A DNA stretch of 64,000 nt, from assembly GCF_004340665.1 (NCBI RefSeq), contig NZ_SLWO01000004.1, forward strand, positions 248,001 to 312,000. Direction: 5' to 3'. Positions 45,572-57,100 of the stretch are shown in pieces. This stretch comes from Pedobacter psychrotolerans (lineage in GTDB: Bacteria > Bacteroidota > Bacteroidia > Sphingobacteriales > Sphingobacteriaceae). Made by a program: the position numbers and the translations under genes. The notes beneath the pieces are model-generated. The model searched no databases. It was not told the origin of the DNA and saw only the letters and a list, made by a program, of their open reading frames with translations. Position 1 is the first letter of the stretch, and every line of letters starts with the position of its first letter.

Positions 45572-46150
45572 TTAGGCCTCGTTTATTGATTTATCCTGTA
45601 AAGTATCCATAAGAGATAAAGTTGGCAGGTAACCGGCTTCTTCCAGATAGCTGATTATTTTATTAACAGAAATTTCTACTGTTTCTGTATCTGTAAAACA
45701 GATTATTTCAGGATGCCGGGGTTCTTCATAAGGATCACTTATTCCCGTAAAACCTGTTAATGCTCCACTACGAACTTTTTTGTACAATCCCTTTACATCC
45801 CTTCGTTCGCACTCTTCAATGGGGCATTTAATGTATACTTCTATAAAGTTTTTAATTTTAGCCCTTACCTGTTGGCGGGCTTCCTGATAAGGCGATATGG
45901 CCGAGACAATTACGCCCACACCATTTCTGGAGAGTAAGGCTGCAACAAAACCAATACGAAGCACATTAATATCCCTGTCTTCACGCGAGAAAGTTAATCC
46001 CTTTGAAAGGTTTTCTCTGATCACATCTCCATCGAGTGTTTCACAAGGTACCTGCCTCTTGTTTAGCGCTAAACATAACTTTTCGGCTATGGTTGTTTTA
46101 CCCGCTCCGCTCAAACCGGTAAGCCAGATTGTAAATCCGTTAATTTTCAT
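45572..46150 (-). CDS. cysC: Adenylylsulfate kinase (APS kinase)
   Basis: A 192-residue P-loop kinase converting APS to PAPS, the donor for sulfo-transfer. Motifs are complete: G-L-S-G-A-G-K-T-T (~12-20), L-D-G-D-V-I-R-E-N-L (~39), F-S-R-E-D-R-D-I-N (~54), V-S-A-I-S-P-Y-Q-E-A-R and F-T-G-I-S-D-P-Y-E-E-P. It carries no sulfurylase domain, so APS must come from ATP sulfurylase elsewhere. Within the NRPS operon it implies that the product is sulfated or N-sulfonated, yet no sulfotransferase gene is recognisable in the window. The C-terminus has a short extension after the P-T-L. Confidence 0.95.
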   Translation of the reverse strand: MKINGFTIWLTGLSGAGKTTIAEKLCLALNKRQVPCETLDGDVIRENLSKGLTFSREDRDINVLRIGFVAALLSRNGVGVIVSAISPYQEARQQVRAKIKNFIEVYIKCPIEECERRDVKGLYKKVRSGALTGFTGISDPYEEPRHPEIICFTDTETVEISVNKIISYLEEAGYLPTLSLMDTLQDKSINEA

Positions 46151-46167
46151 AAAATTGAAGGAAAAAG

Positions 46168-47172
46168 TTAATTATTTATGGTAAAGTCCTGATATTGTGC
46201 CGCAGCAACCTTTGCTCCCCACTGTTGATCATAAATGGTATCTAGGTAAGCATCTCCACTATCCGGACAAATAAATAATACCTGTGGCTTGGTATCAAAA
46301 GCAGGATGATTTTGGAAATATCTTTTTATACAGCTGTAGGATGCACCGGATGAAGCTCCGCAAAACAGCATGTGCTGATCAACCAGGTTATGGCAGCCTT
46401 CAATAATGTCGACCTGTGATATATGGATAATTTCATCAATTATAGCTTCATTAATGAGTGGTGGAACAATGCTTGAACCAATACCGGAAATAAAGCGCTT
46501 TTGTGGAGGATGCGAAAATATTACTGATCCTTCTACATCAATGGCTATAATTTTAATATCAGGAAATTCTATTTTGAGTTTTTTTGACAGGCCGGCTATT
46601 GTTCCGCACGAACTTACACCAATAAAAACATAATCCAATTTTACAAAGCTATCGGCTATCTCTTTGGCCATATAATGATAATAGGTTTCTGCATTTACAG
46701 GATTTCCATATTGATTTGGCCAGAATGTGTGCTCGTTTGACTGGCGTATTGCTGATACCCGTGCAAGGCGCGTAAGCAGGTAGCCGCCGGTTTCATCAAT
46801 TTCTGTTACCTTGATTACTTCTGCACACAAGTAGCGTAAAAGTTTCTCATAACCCGGATTAATGTTGGGATCTATTACCGGGATAAACCTGATGCCAATA
46901 AGTTTACAAAGCATGGCCAGTGCAATGGCAAAATTACCCGAACTGGATTCTACTACTATGCTATTTTCATCTATCTGACCATCGCCGATAGCTTTATATA
47001 GGATATTAAACGCAGGCCTGCTTTTAATGCTACCTGCAAAATTAACGTATTCAAGTTTGGCAAAAATATTGGCATTCATATGTGGCACAGCAAGTTTTAT
47101 AACAGGCGTATTACCAATCAGAGGCTGGATTAAACTTAGTTTTTCCAGCATTTCTTTTGTTTGAAGGGACAT
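46168..47172 (-). CDS. sbnA: 2,3-diaminopropionate biosynthesis protein, SbnA-like (ACEGA synthase)
   Basis: A 334-residue PLP fold-type II enzyme. SbnA condenses O-phosphoserine and glutamate to N-(1-amino-1-carboxy-2-ethyl)glutamate, the precursor of Dap. It resembles SbnA more than cysteine synthase: F-A-K-L-E-Y-V-N-F-A-G-S-I-K-S-R-P (PLP Lys ~46), E-S-S-S-G-N-F-A-I-A-L-A-M, D-P-N-I-N-P-G, G-G-Y-L-L-T-R-L-A-R-V, F-W-P-N-Q-Y-G-N-P, S-S-C-G-T-I-A-G-L-S, and C-P-D-S-G-D-A-Y-L-D-T. No SbnB partner is in the window. Position directly after the terminal NRPS module (24 bp) supports supply of Dap to that module's A domain. Confidence 0.9.
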   Translation of the reverse strand: MSLQTKEMLEKLSLIQPLIGNTPVIKLAVPHMNANIFAKLEYVNFAGSIKSRPAFNILYKAIGDGQIDENSIVVESSSGNFAIALAMLCKLIGIRFIPVIDPNINPGYEKLLRYLCAEVIKVTEIDETGGYLLTRLARVSAIRQSNEHTFWPNQYGNPVNAETYYHYMAKEIADSFVKLDYVFIGVSSCGTIAGLSKKLKIEFPDIKIIAIDVEGSVIFSHPPQKRFISGIGSSIVPPLINEAIIDEIIHISQVDIIEGCHNLVDQHMLFCGASSGASYSCIKRYFQNHPAFDTKPQVLFICPDSGDAYLDTIYDQQWGAKVAAAQYQDFTINN

Positions 47173-47196
47173 AACTTATGATAGATGAAACTGATT

Positions 47197-50100
47197 TTAA
47201 TTAAATATTAGCCATTTGTTTTTAACAGGAGCAGCAACAAAACTGCCCTGTGCAATCTGATAAAGTATTGCTGCGAGTTCAACTGGTTGATCTCTCCACA
47301 TAAAGTGGCCTACATCGGGCATCTCTACCAGTGTAACATTTTCTGCATACAGCCGCCAGTCTTTATATTTTCGGTGATATCCTTTAGTTATCGGGTCGCG
47401 GTCGCCAACGATTACATAAAACGGGGCTTTTAACCGATTATAATTGTTTTCCTTCATCAGGTTAAGATGATAATTGAAGGCGGCTTTGGCCAGTACACCA
47501 TCATATTTCAGGTTACGGAAAAAAATCAGCTGATCTTCCAGTTCGGTTGGAAAGGTAGCATCAATGCTTTCTAAAAAAGAAACTAGTACTTTGTCAGTCC
47601 TGTCATCGTCCTCCGAAACCTGTTTGGTACGGGGCAATGCACCACCTGTACAGATGGCATGGCATATGATGCCTTCATCCTGTAGCATACGGCCAATTTC
47701 AATTGCAAGTCCGGCGCCGTTACACTGCCCGTAAATGATAATTGGTGTCTGGATTCTTTTTTTAACTTCTTCTACAATCGCTGATGAAAGCTGAAGCAGG
47801 AGTGATTGCATCGATTCTTCGGCACTTGGCTCAAACCTCGGAAGATTAATCCCATATACGGCAATCTCATCTGTAAGCTCCAAAAGTGCTTTAGTAGTTT
47901 CTTCATAAATGAGCGGATCACCTGCCGAATTTGGCACAGCAATAATGCTTATCTTTTTCTTGTGGCCTGCCGGGGTAAGCTCATAAAGGTTATACATGCT
48001 TTCCTGGCTGTTTTGTGCAATATATGCTGCCAATGATCTGATGGTAGGATATTTATAAAGATCAGACACCATAAATGCCCTGCCAAATTTTGATACCATC
48101 CGGATGGCTTTAAAAGAGTCGCCACCGATTTCAAAAAAATTATCGGTTACGCTTACCTTTTCCATTTTAAGCACCCCCTGCCAAATGGCGACCAGCTTTT
48201 CTTCCGTTTCGTTCAAAGGATGATGAAATTCGCTTTGTTTTAAAAGAGGGGCCGATTCGGCTATTTCACGGATGGTTTTCCGGTCTGTTTTTCCGTTTGT
48301 GGTTAGCGGAAAAGTCTCCAGCACAGTAAAATAAAGTGGAATCATATAATCGGGCAACCTGGAAGCCAGAAATGTACGAAGCGATTCGGTATCATAACCT
48401 TCTTTTACCACAAGATAAGCACTCAGATAGGTATCGCCATCTATTTCCTGTTTATCAAATACGATAGCATCCTCTACAAACGGGAATAAATCAATAGCCT
48501 TTTCTATTTCCTCTAATTCTATCCTGAAACCCCTGATTTTTACCTGGTAATCTTTTCTGCCAAAAAATTCTACCGCACCGTTTTCAAGAAAACGGCCTAC
48601 ATCTCCTGTTTGATAAAGCCTGATATTTTTTTCCTCCCGGAAAGGATCAAACCTAAACACACCTGCAGTTTTAACTTCATCATTTACATAACCTCTCCCT
48701 ACACCTGCACCCGACACCACAATTTCGCCTTTAATGCCTATTGGGCATTGCTGAAAGTTTTGATCTACAATGTAGATCTTTGTATTTTGAATGGGAAAAC
48801 CTACCGGTACAGTATCAACTTGTAAAGGTTTGTTAATAAGATAATGGGTAATGTCATCCGAAGCTTCTGTGGGGCCGTAAGCATTTATCATTGGAATACT
48901 CGGATATAATGTTAACCAGCGGTTAACCAATTTGGGTTTAAGTGCCTCACCTGTCATTACCAGGTATTTTAGTTCAGGAAATTCGGGAGGTTCGATGCCA
49001 TCATCGATAAGGCCCAGTAATATAGAAAGGTAGGAAGGAACCAGTTCGAGAATTGTTATTTTATCGAGCGTTAGCTGCTGCATAAATGAAACCGGATCCA
49101 GTACCAATTCGCGGCCGTACACCGCCGTCTTCCCTCCCGCCATTAAAGCGACAAAAAATTGCCATACTGATATGTCAAAGCATTGAGATGCATTTTGAAC
49201 AACAATACTGTCTGCAGTAATCTGCATATCGCTTACTTTAGCAAATAAGTGGTTCATCATTCCTCCATGTTCTACCATGGCACCTTTGGGTTTACCCGTA
49301 GAACCTGATGTGTAAATGATGTATGCAAGATCACCCGGATGATTTACTTGGCCAGGGTTTTGCATGTTACATGCTGCCAGTGCCTCTGCAGATTCATCAA
49401 GATCAATTACACTATAATCCTCCTGAAGCCTGGCCCTTAGTACTGTATTTTCAAAAGTACGGTCTATGAGCACCATTTTTGCTCCTGAGTCTGCAAGCAT
49501 CAGCAGCAATCGATCTTGAGGATAGTCAATATCCAGCGGAATATAGGTTGCGCTACATTTCCATACGGCAATGATGCTGATGATCATATGGTCTGAACGA
49601 TCCATGAGTATTCCTACTTTATCATCTGCCTTTAAAACGATTTTCTGCTGCATTAGTGCAGCCAGCTGATTAGCAGCTATATTAAGCTCATTGTACGAAA
49701 ATTGCCTTCCCCTATACAATAAAGCGATATGTTCTGGTTTTGATGCAGCAAAGCCTTCTATAATGACGGTAACCGATTGGGTGTTAGGCAAAGAAACATC
49801 AGTGCTGTTAAATTTCTCCATCATCTGCCGGTCATGATCCATAAAAACAGATAGGTCGGCAATTTTTGTGTGGGGATGTTTAACAACCTGATTAAGCAGG
49901 TTTGTAAACATTTTGGCAGCCCTGCTGATAAAAGCATCCTCAAATGCATTGGCATTGTAAGTAAATTCTACAGCCAGTTTTTTACCCGCAGTAATATCAA
50001 CGCAGAGATCATAATTTGTTTGTTCGAAATTATCTTCGAGGGTAATGTTAAATTCATTTCCGGCAGTTACAGCATCTGATTCAAGCTCAGGAAATTCAAT

Positions 50101-51168
50101 AAGCACGAGTAAATGATCAATTAAATGCTGTTTTAGCGGTGATAGAGATACGATTTCTCCAAAAGGAAAATAATCATGGTTGCGGCTTTCTGTCAATTGT
50201 TCGTTTACCTGCTTAAGCAGTATTTCAAATGTTACGCCCGGATCTGCATGAATTCGAGTTGGAACGGTATTGATAAAAAGACCAACCATTTGTTCCGCAT
50301 TTCTAAGTTCTGCAGGTCGGCCGGCAACAACTGAACCAAATATAACCTCCTGGTTAGCCGTTAATTTACTCAGCAATATTCCCCATACACTTTGTAGCAG
50401 TACATATAATGTGGTATGATATTGTGCTGCAAGTGAACGGAGGGCTGTGGTTATATCTTCTTCAAGCACCGCTTTTACCTGTGCTCTGCAATACCCAGAG
50501 GCCTGCTGTGTTAACGACCTGCGGCATGGAAGAACAGTAGCCTCATCATAACCTATAAGGTAACGCTGCCAGTATGCCAGTGCTTCTTCTTTATTTTGTT
50601 TTCCCAACCACTTAATGTATTCTTTAAATGGTGTTGCAGTTGGTAGTGAGATTATTTTATGCTCATTAATCAGGATATACAGCTGCATAAATTCGCTCAT
50701 CAGGATGCGCAGTGACCAACCATCCAGAATAATATGATGGTAGCTCCATACCAGGTTAAAAGTGGTATGATCAAGCTGAATTACTGCTACCCTCATCATC
50801 GTTTCCGTAGACAAATTAAAATGCCTTGCCCGCTCTGATGTTTTAAATGAGGTCATAAATGCCGTTTTCTCTTCAGCATTAATATCCCTTATGTCATGGT
50901 AAGTAAATACGGCTTCGCATTTTTTAAGTACAATTTGTATCGGAAGTTCTAATTTTTCAAATTTGAATACAGTTCTCAGCACGTCGTGCCGTTCTACCAA
51001 CTGCTGCAGCGCTTTTTCAAGGGCGGCGATATTTAAATTTCCCTTGATCAGGAAAGCAGATTGTTGAAAATATGCTGAAGATTGTTGTTCCAGAAGCGTA
51101 TGGAATAATATTCCTTCCTGCATAGATGACAATGCATAAATATCACTGATATTTTCTTTGTTAAGCAT
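47197..51168 (-). CDS. Terminal NRPS module C-A-T-TE with diamino-acid A domain and Cys thioesterase
   Basis: A 1323-residue protein. The C domain (M-Q-E-G-I-L-F-H-T-L near the start, H-H-I-I-L-D-G ~142) is of the DCL type that follows an epimerase, consistent with the E domain ending the upstream NRPS. The A domain (Y-T-S-G-S-T-G ~618) has pocket residues D-I-W-E-V-T-A-D-D, close to the diaminobutyrate code with Glu and two Asp. This fits a short diamino acid such as Dap. The carrier is G-G-D-S (~1017). The TE (~1070-1323) has nucleophile elbow G-Q-C-N-G: Cys1149 replaces the usual Ser. Candidate Asp and His partners are G-D-R-D and D-V-G-H-F. It lies 11 bp after the big NRPS gene. A Cys TE after D-Ala then Dap is the SulM monobactam arrangement. 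Confidence 0.95.
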   Translation of the reverse strand: MLNKENISDIYALSSMQEGILFHTLLEQQSSAYFQQSAFLIKGNLNIAALEKALQQLVERHDVLRTVFKFEKLELPIQIVLKKCEAVFTYHDIRDINAEEKTAFMTSFKTSERARHFNLSTETMMRVAVIQLDHTTFNLVWSYHHIILDGWSLRILMSEFMQLYILINEHKIISLPTATPFKEYIKWLGKQNKEEALAYWQRYLIGYDEATVLPCRRSLTQQASGYCRAQVKAVLEEDITTALRSLAAQYHTTLYVLLQSVWGILLSKLTANQEVIFGSVVAGRPAELRNAEQMVGLFINTVPTRIHADPGVTFEILLKQVNEQLTESRNHDYFPFGEIVSLSPLKQHLIDHLLVLIEFPELESDAVTAGNEFNITLEDNFEQTNYDLCVDITAGKKLAVEFTYNANAFEDAFISRAAKMFTNLLNQVVKHPHTKIADLSVFMDHDRQMMEKFNSTDVSLPNTQSVTVIIEGFAASKPEHIALLYRGRQFSYNELNIAANQLAALMQQKIVLKADDKVGILMDRSDHMIISIIAVWKCSATYIPLDIDYPQDRLLLMLADSGAKMVLIDRTFENTVLRARLQEDYSVIDLDESAEALAACNMQNPGQVNHPGDLAYIIYTSGSTGKPKGAMVEHGGMMNHLFAKVSDMQITADSIVVQNASQCFDISVWQFFVALMAGGKTAVYGRELVLDPVSFMQQLTLDKITILELVPSYLSILLGLIDDGIEPPEFPELKYLVMTGEALKPKLVNRWLTLYPSIPMINAYGPTEASDDITHYLINKPLQVDTVPVGFPIQNTKIYIVDQNFQQCPIGIKGEIVVSGAGVGRGYVNDEVKTAGVFRFDPFREEKNIRLYQTGDVGRFLENGAVEFFGRKDYQVKIRGFRIELEEIEKAIDLFPFVEDAIVFDKQEIDGDTYLSAYLVVKEGYDTESLRTFLASRLPDYMIPLYFTVLETFPLTTNGKTDRKTIREIAESAPLLKQSEFHHPLNETEEKLVAIWQGVLKMEKVSVTDNFFEIGGDSFKAIRMVSKFGRAFMVSDLYKYPTIRSLAAYIAQNSQESMYNLYELTPAGHKKKISIIAVPNSAGDPLIYEETTKALLELTDEIAVYGINLPRFEPSAEESMQSLLLQLSSAIVEEVKKRIQTPIIIYGQCNGAGLAIEIGRMLQDEGIICHAICTGGALPRTKQVSEDDDRTDKVLVSFLESIDATFPTELEDQLIFFRNLKYDGVLAKAAFNYHLNLMKENNYNRLKAPFYVIVGDRDPITKGYHRKYKDWRLYAENVTLVEMPDVGHFMWRDQPVELAAILYQIAQGSFVAAPVKNKWLIFN

Positions 51169-51179
51169 ATGTTTTGATG

Positions 51180-54100
51180 TTAATCGAATAAGTTATCAAT
51201 AGTGTCAATAGATAGTCCTTTTAAAGTAAAGTCGCTAGGTGTTAATTCAACTGTTGCTTTACCCATACACAGTAAGATGATGGCCAGCAAGGCTGTTTTA
51301 TACTGTTCAATAAAGCTGGTCATCAGCGCACGCTCGTATTGTTTATTGCTGAATGTGATGGAAATAGAAAGGCATCCCTCTTTAATGATCCCATTTACTT
51401 CCCACTCATGCTGCCGCAGGGCATCACCTGCATGTATGCTGCCTGGAGATTCATCAGAAATGGCAAAAAAGGTATGCTGCAAGTCAGAATCAAACTGGCC
51501 CAGGTAATTAAAACTAACCTGGGGTTTAAGATTATAAGATTCAGATTCAACATCAGTACTTAAATGTTTCAGCATGCCATGGCCTATTCCTTTGTTCGGT
51601 ACATTGTGCAACTGTTCTTTTACTTCTTTAATACACCTGGATACTTCTGACTCAGCATTCCATGATAATACAACTGGATAAAGCGCTGTAAACCAGCCAA
51701 TGGTGCGACTGATATCGATATGCTCGAATAAATCTTCACGACCATGCCCTTCCATCGCAATAGCAATTGAATCAGCACCGAAAACAGTATTGAAGGTTTG
51801 CATGAGGGCGCTTAACAGGATGTCGTTAATTTCTGTATTAAAGGCTGCATTAACGCGGGTTAACAGGAAAGCAGTATTTTCATTATCGAGTTTAAACGAT
51901 ACCTTTTCCTGATGTTTCACTAAATTATCGCCTAACTGCCCGTTGCCCGGCAGCCTATATACAGGTGTAGCATCAACTTTCTGCCAGTAATCCAGTTCAT
52001 TAGCTAAAAAATGTGGAGTATTGGCATGGCGTTTCAGTTCATCTGCCCATATTTTATACGCATCTGTTTTAAGGGGTAACTGTAAAGTTTGTTTCTCTGT
52101 AACCTGTTGGTAAAGCATATTAAAATCTTCGAAAAGCACCCGCCAAGAAACACCATCGATTACCATGTGGTGAGCTACAATAAGCAACCTGTCGCCATCT
52201 GGTAAGTGAAATAGAGCGAGTTTAATTAAAGGTCCCTTTTCAAGATGAAGACTGTGCTGCAGTTGTTCTGCTTTTTCGGCCATCTGCAACAATGGATTTT
52301 CTACCAATACATATTCTTCCAGGTAAACTGGCATTTCATCAGCATTGTATTGCACCCAACCAGGATCTGTATGAGCGAAAAAGATCCTCAATGCATCATG
52401 GTGTGCTAAAATTTTTGCAAATGCGGAACGAATATGTTCTGCACTAAGCTGCCCGGCAACATGTAACATTACGGCCTGGTTATAGTGGTGAAGCCCTGCC
52501 GGGGAAGCCGTATGCAAAAATTCTTTTTGTATTGGGGTAAGTGCAATCTGGCCCGAAATGGTTGCCTGGTTAGCCATCCGGTATTGTACCTTAGCCCTTT
52601 CGGCAAGCCGAGCAATGGTTAAGTGCTGAAAAATTTCGCCCATTTTAATAGAAAGCCCCGCGTTGTGAAGGCGTGCCACTACCTGTATGGCACGGATAGA
52701 ATCGCCGCCAAGATCAAAGTAATTGTCATGGATTCCTATCTGTTTTTTACCCAGTACATTCTCCCAGATTAAAGCAATGGTGGCTTCTGTTTGATTGCGT
52801 GGTGCTACATATAACGATTCTTCATCAATTGCATGAGTTTCAGGCATCGGGAATAACTGGCGATCGATTTTCCCGTTGTGATTTAGGGGGAACTGCTCCA
52901 ATACAAGAAAAAAATCTGGGATCATGTATGCTGTTAAACAGGCAGACAGGTACCCTTTCAATGCTTCAATTACCAAAGCATTGTGCGTTTCAGCCTGGAT
53001 ATAGGCAACCAGAATTTGCTTGTCGGTTTCATCCCTTTTAGCCATCACCACATTATTTTTTACTCCGGGGTATTTAGAAATGGCTGTTTCAATTTCTCCA
53101 AGCTCTATTCTGAAGCCTCTTATTTTTACCTGAAAATCCAGTCGGCCCAAGAATTCCATATTACCATCGGCAAGCCACCTGCCCAGATCTCCCGTGCGGT
53201 AAATGCGCTCGCCTGTAATAAAGGGGTTTGAAACAAACTGCCGTTCGTTAAGTAAGGGTTGATTGATATATCCGGGACTAAGCCCAGCCCCTGATATACA
53301 GATTTCGCCGGCAATTCCTTTAGGCAACAACTGTAATTGTTTATCAACGATGTAAAACCGGGTATTGGAAATGGGTTTTCCGATAGGAATGTTGCTGTGT
53401 TTCCCATCAAAACGGTAGCAGCTGCTGTAGGTTGTATCTTCAGACGGGCCATAGAGGTTGCGTACCGAAATGCGGTTATAATCAAGTTCCTGCATAAAAT
53501 ATGATGGTACCGGCTCACCCGCAACATTAATTACATTTACGTGGCTCAAATCTGTATTACCGGCCAGCAGGCCTGCTATTACCGAAGGCACGGTATTAAG
53601 CAAAATATCTTTCTCTTTATCGAGGTATTGAATAATATCGGCACCCGATTGCAGTAACCTGATGTATTTACCGGCACAGAGCGTGTAAAAGATCTCAAAT
53701 ATCGAAAGGTCAAAACAGAAGGAAGTGGTAGCAAATACAGTTACAAACCTATCATCTTCAAATTCTGTAAGTGCCCAGTAAATAAAGGCTACAATGTTAT
53801 CATTTGCAATCTGTATGCCCTTTGGTTGCCCGGTAGAACCAGATGTATAAATACAATAAGCCAATTGCCCGGTACTGCCTGGTATTGTCGGGTTAAATAC
53901 AGCATAATTGCTGATTTTATGTTGCAATGCTGCATTAAAAATTAAAATTTCAGTCCCTTCCTGCACAGGCAGATCTGCAGCCAGCCGATCATCGCTAACC
54001 ATCAAAACCTTTACCCCTGCATCCTGCAACATATAGGTGATCCTGTTTTGAGGATAGGCAGGATCTACAGGTAAATAAGCCCCGCCCGCTTTAAGAACGG

Positions 54101-57100
54101 CAAGCATACAAATAATCATATGGGCGTTTCGCTCGGCCAGTATTCCGATAAGCGCTCCCGGAGTAATGTGATATTGTTTGCGCAGGTAATGAGCTAGCTG
54201 ATTGGCCCTGGCATTCAGCGCTTCATAAGTCAATTCTTCTTCATCTGTAACCAGCGCCAGCGCTAAAGGTGTGCGCAACACCTGTTCTTCTACCAGTTGT
54301 CGAACGGTTTTAGAAGGAAAATCCTGTTTGTAGTGCGCATTAAATAGCAATTCATTTTTCTCGGCAGGCGAAAGATAATCCAGCAACTGCAATGAAACCA
54401 GGCTGTCACTGGTAACCGCGCGGCAGAGCCCCTCAAAGTGGCTGAACATGGATTGTATACGCTCATGCAGAAAAAGATCGGTATTAAATTCTATATTAAC
54501 TGATAAACCATCAGGGGTTTCGGTAAAATAAAAGGTAAGATCCACTTTACTCACCCCCGTACTTCCGGTATGATAGGGAAGAATGTTTAAATCTTCAATC
54601 AATGGCAGTTTACGGTACGAGTCATCTCCGGTATTCTGCAACAGCACCATTACATCAAACAGCGGGGAACGGCTGGTATCCCGAATTAAATGCAATTCTT
54701 CTACCAGACTATCGAACGGATAAATCTGGTGTTCATAAGCATCGAGCATATCCGCTTTTAACGTTTTTAAAAGCTGATCGAATGATGCCGCCCCATTAAA
54801 ACGTGTACGGATTGCAAGTGTATTTACATAAAACCCGATCTGATCTTCCAGTTCGCTATCATAACGACCTGCTATAGGCGAGCCGATAATAATATCTTCC
54901 TGAGCGGTATAACGGTATAACAGGGTATTAACAACGGCCATTATTGTCATATAAAAACTTGCTCCTGCGGCTTTTCCCAGTTGATTAAGGTCAGCCGTAA
55001 GCGCTTTGTTTAACATAAAATGGAGGTTATCTCCATGATAGGTTTTTACCGGAGGCCTTGTAAAATCAGCCGGTAATTCGAGTACAGGCAGTTCACCACT
55101 AAAACGTTCCAGCCAGTAGGCCCGGTGGCCCGAACTCATTTCTGCAGATAACTGCTGGTGCTGCCAAACTGTATAATCTTTATAATGGATACGTAAGGGT
55201 GGCATTAATAGCGCCTGGTTACGGCGGTAAGCGGCATATATGTAAATTAATTCTTTTATTAACACATGCATAGACCATCCATCACTGATGATATGGGCCA
55301 TTGTAAAAACAAGGATGTGGCGCGCAGGTGCAATTTCAAATAGGGCAGCCCTTATCAGCGGGAAATTTTCGAGGTTAAACGGTTGTTGTACCTGTTCCTG
55401 TATAGTTGCCCGTATATCTTTTTCTGATCCTGCTGCAGCAATCGTGAGGAGATAAAGATGGGCTGCAACTTCTTCTGCAGGAATTATCAGTTGCCTCGGC
55501 TGCCCTGCTATGGTAATAAAACGGGTACGTAAACTTTCATGGCGCTGCACCAACGAAATAAATGCCCGTTGCAATGCATCTTTGTCTAATTCGCCGTTTA
55601 ACTCATGCGAACTGATTATATTATAAGCCCCCACCGCTTCTTCCCATTGGCTCAATACCCATAAGCGCCGTTGCGCATGCGATAATGGATACGAATACTG
55701 TATTGGTGCAAGGGGAATGCAATCTGCAATTTCCAGTTCTTTACCCTCCAGTGCACTAGCTAGTTCTGCTATGGTGGGTAAGGCAAAAAATGTTTTCAGA
55801 TCGAGTTTGAGTCCGTGTTGCTGGTGCATTCTTGATACCACCTGGGTGGCCTTAAGGGAATGCCCGCCAAGATCAAAAAAATTATCATGAATACCGATCT
55901 GATCAATTTGCAGTACCTGCTGCCAGATCAGGGTTAATTGTTCTTCCATTGAGGTGCGCGGAGCCCTGTAAGTTGTTCCGGATACCGAACGGATGGCTAC
56001 CGGCATTGGCAAGGCTTTCCTATCTAGCTTACCATTTATGGTAAGTGGAAATTTATCCAGCACAACAAAATAGGCAGGCACCATATAATCTGGCAGTATG
56101 GCATTTAAAAAGGTGCGTAGCTCAGGGATTACTTTATTTCTTAACTGCTGCAGCATCGGATTGCTTATTTTCTCGCGATGTGGATCAGGTAATGGCTGCG
56201 TTAACAAAAAGCGGTTATAATAAGTAGCAGCCAGGTTAGCCGGTGTAGTTGCGGCATTTGTCAGCACCATGTCATAACGTCCTCCATTAAGTTGCCTTGC
56301 CCATCCTGTATATGCCTGGTAGTTATATTGGGCAGCCAGCTGTAATATCAGGGTCTCATCCAAATCATTGCTCAACGCTCCTATCTCCTCATGGAGTGTG
56401 GCTACAGTTTCGGTTAAAGCGCGCTCATTGATCAGGGATACCAGTCTGTTTTCCTTTATTAAACGACTGTTGCTTACACCTGCAATACCTACAGGCGCGT
56501 TGTTGTTTGCGGCAAAGTAATTGCTGATTGCCAATGGTGTAAAATCTCCGCTAGCGGCATCCAGCCATGCAATTGCAGGAAGATCTTTAGTAACCTGCTC
56601 TTTAAGTGTAATTACAGCCTGGTAACGAAACCTGAATAGTTCATTTTCGCATTCACCATTTTTAGGGAGAATTTCTACCAATCCTATCTCATCAAACTGT
56701 CTTTGCAGATCAATAAAATACGCCGGATCAATCAGCAATTCTTTTTCATTATCCAGCGCAGCCTTAATCCGTTGCTGCAATACAGAAATCGGCGTATCAA
56801 TAGTTGCTTTATCATACTGAACGGATGTGTGAAATACATTTTGAAGGGATAGGCTCCTGATGTCGCCGATAATCAGCCGGCCACCAGGTTGTAATAAACG
56901 GATAGCTTCGCCTAGTAATGCATTAAAATAGGCTGCATCAGGAAAGTATTGTACTACTGAATTAATCACCAGGGTATCAAAGCTGCCAGAAGGAAGGCTT
57001 GTAAGCTGATGCGCAGCCAGCTGAAGTAATTTTACCTGTTCCCACAAACCAGGCAATGCAGTAATACTTTCTGTTAAATATTCTATCGCAGTAGCCGATA

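Noticed and set aside
46168-47172. Ordinary cysteine synthase (CysK)
   Set aside because: Conserved stretches and length follow SbnA more closely than CysK, and it is embedded in the NRPS operon.
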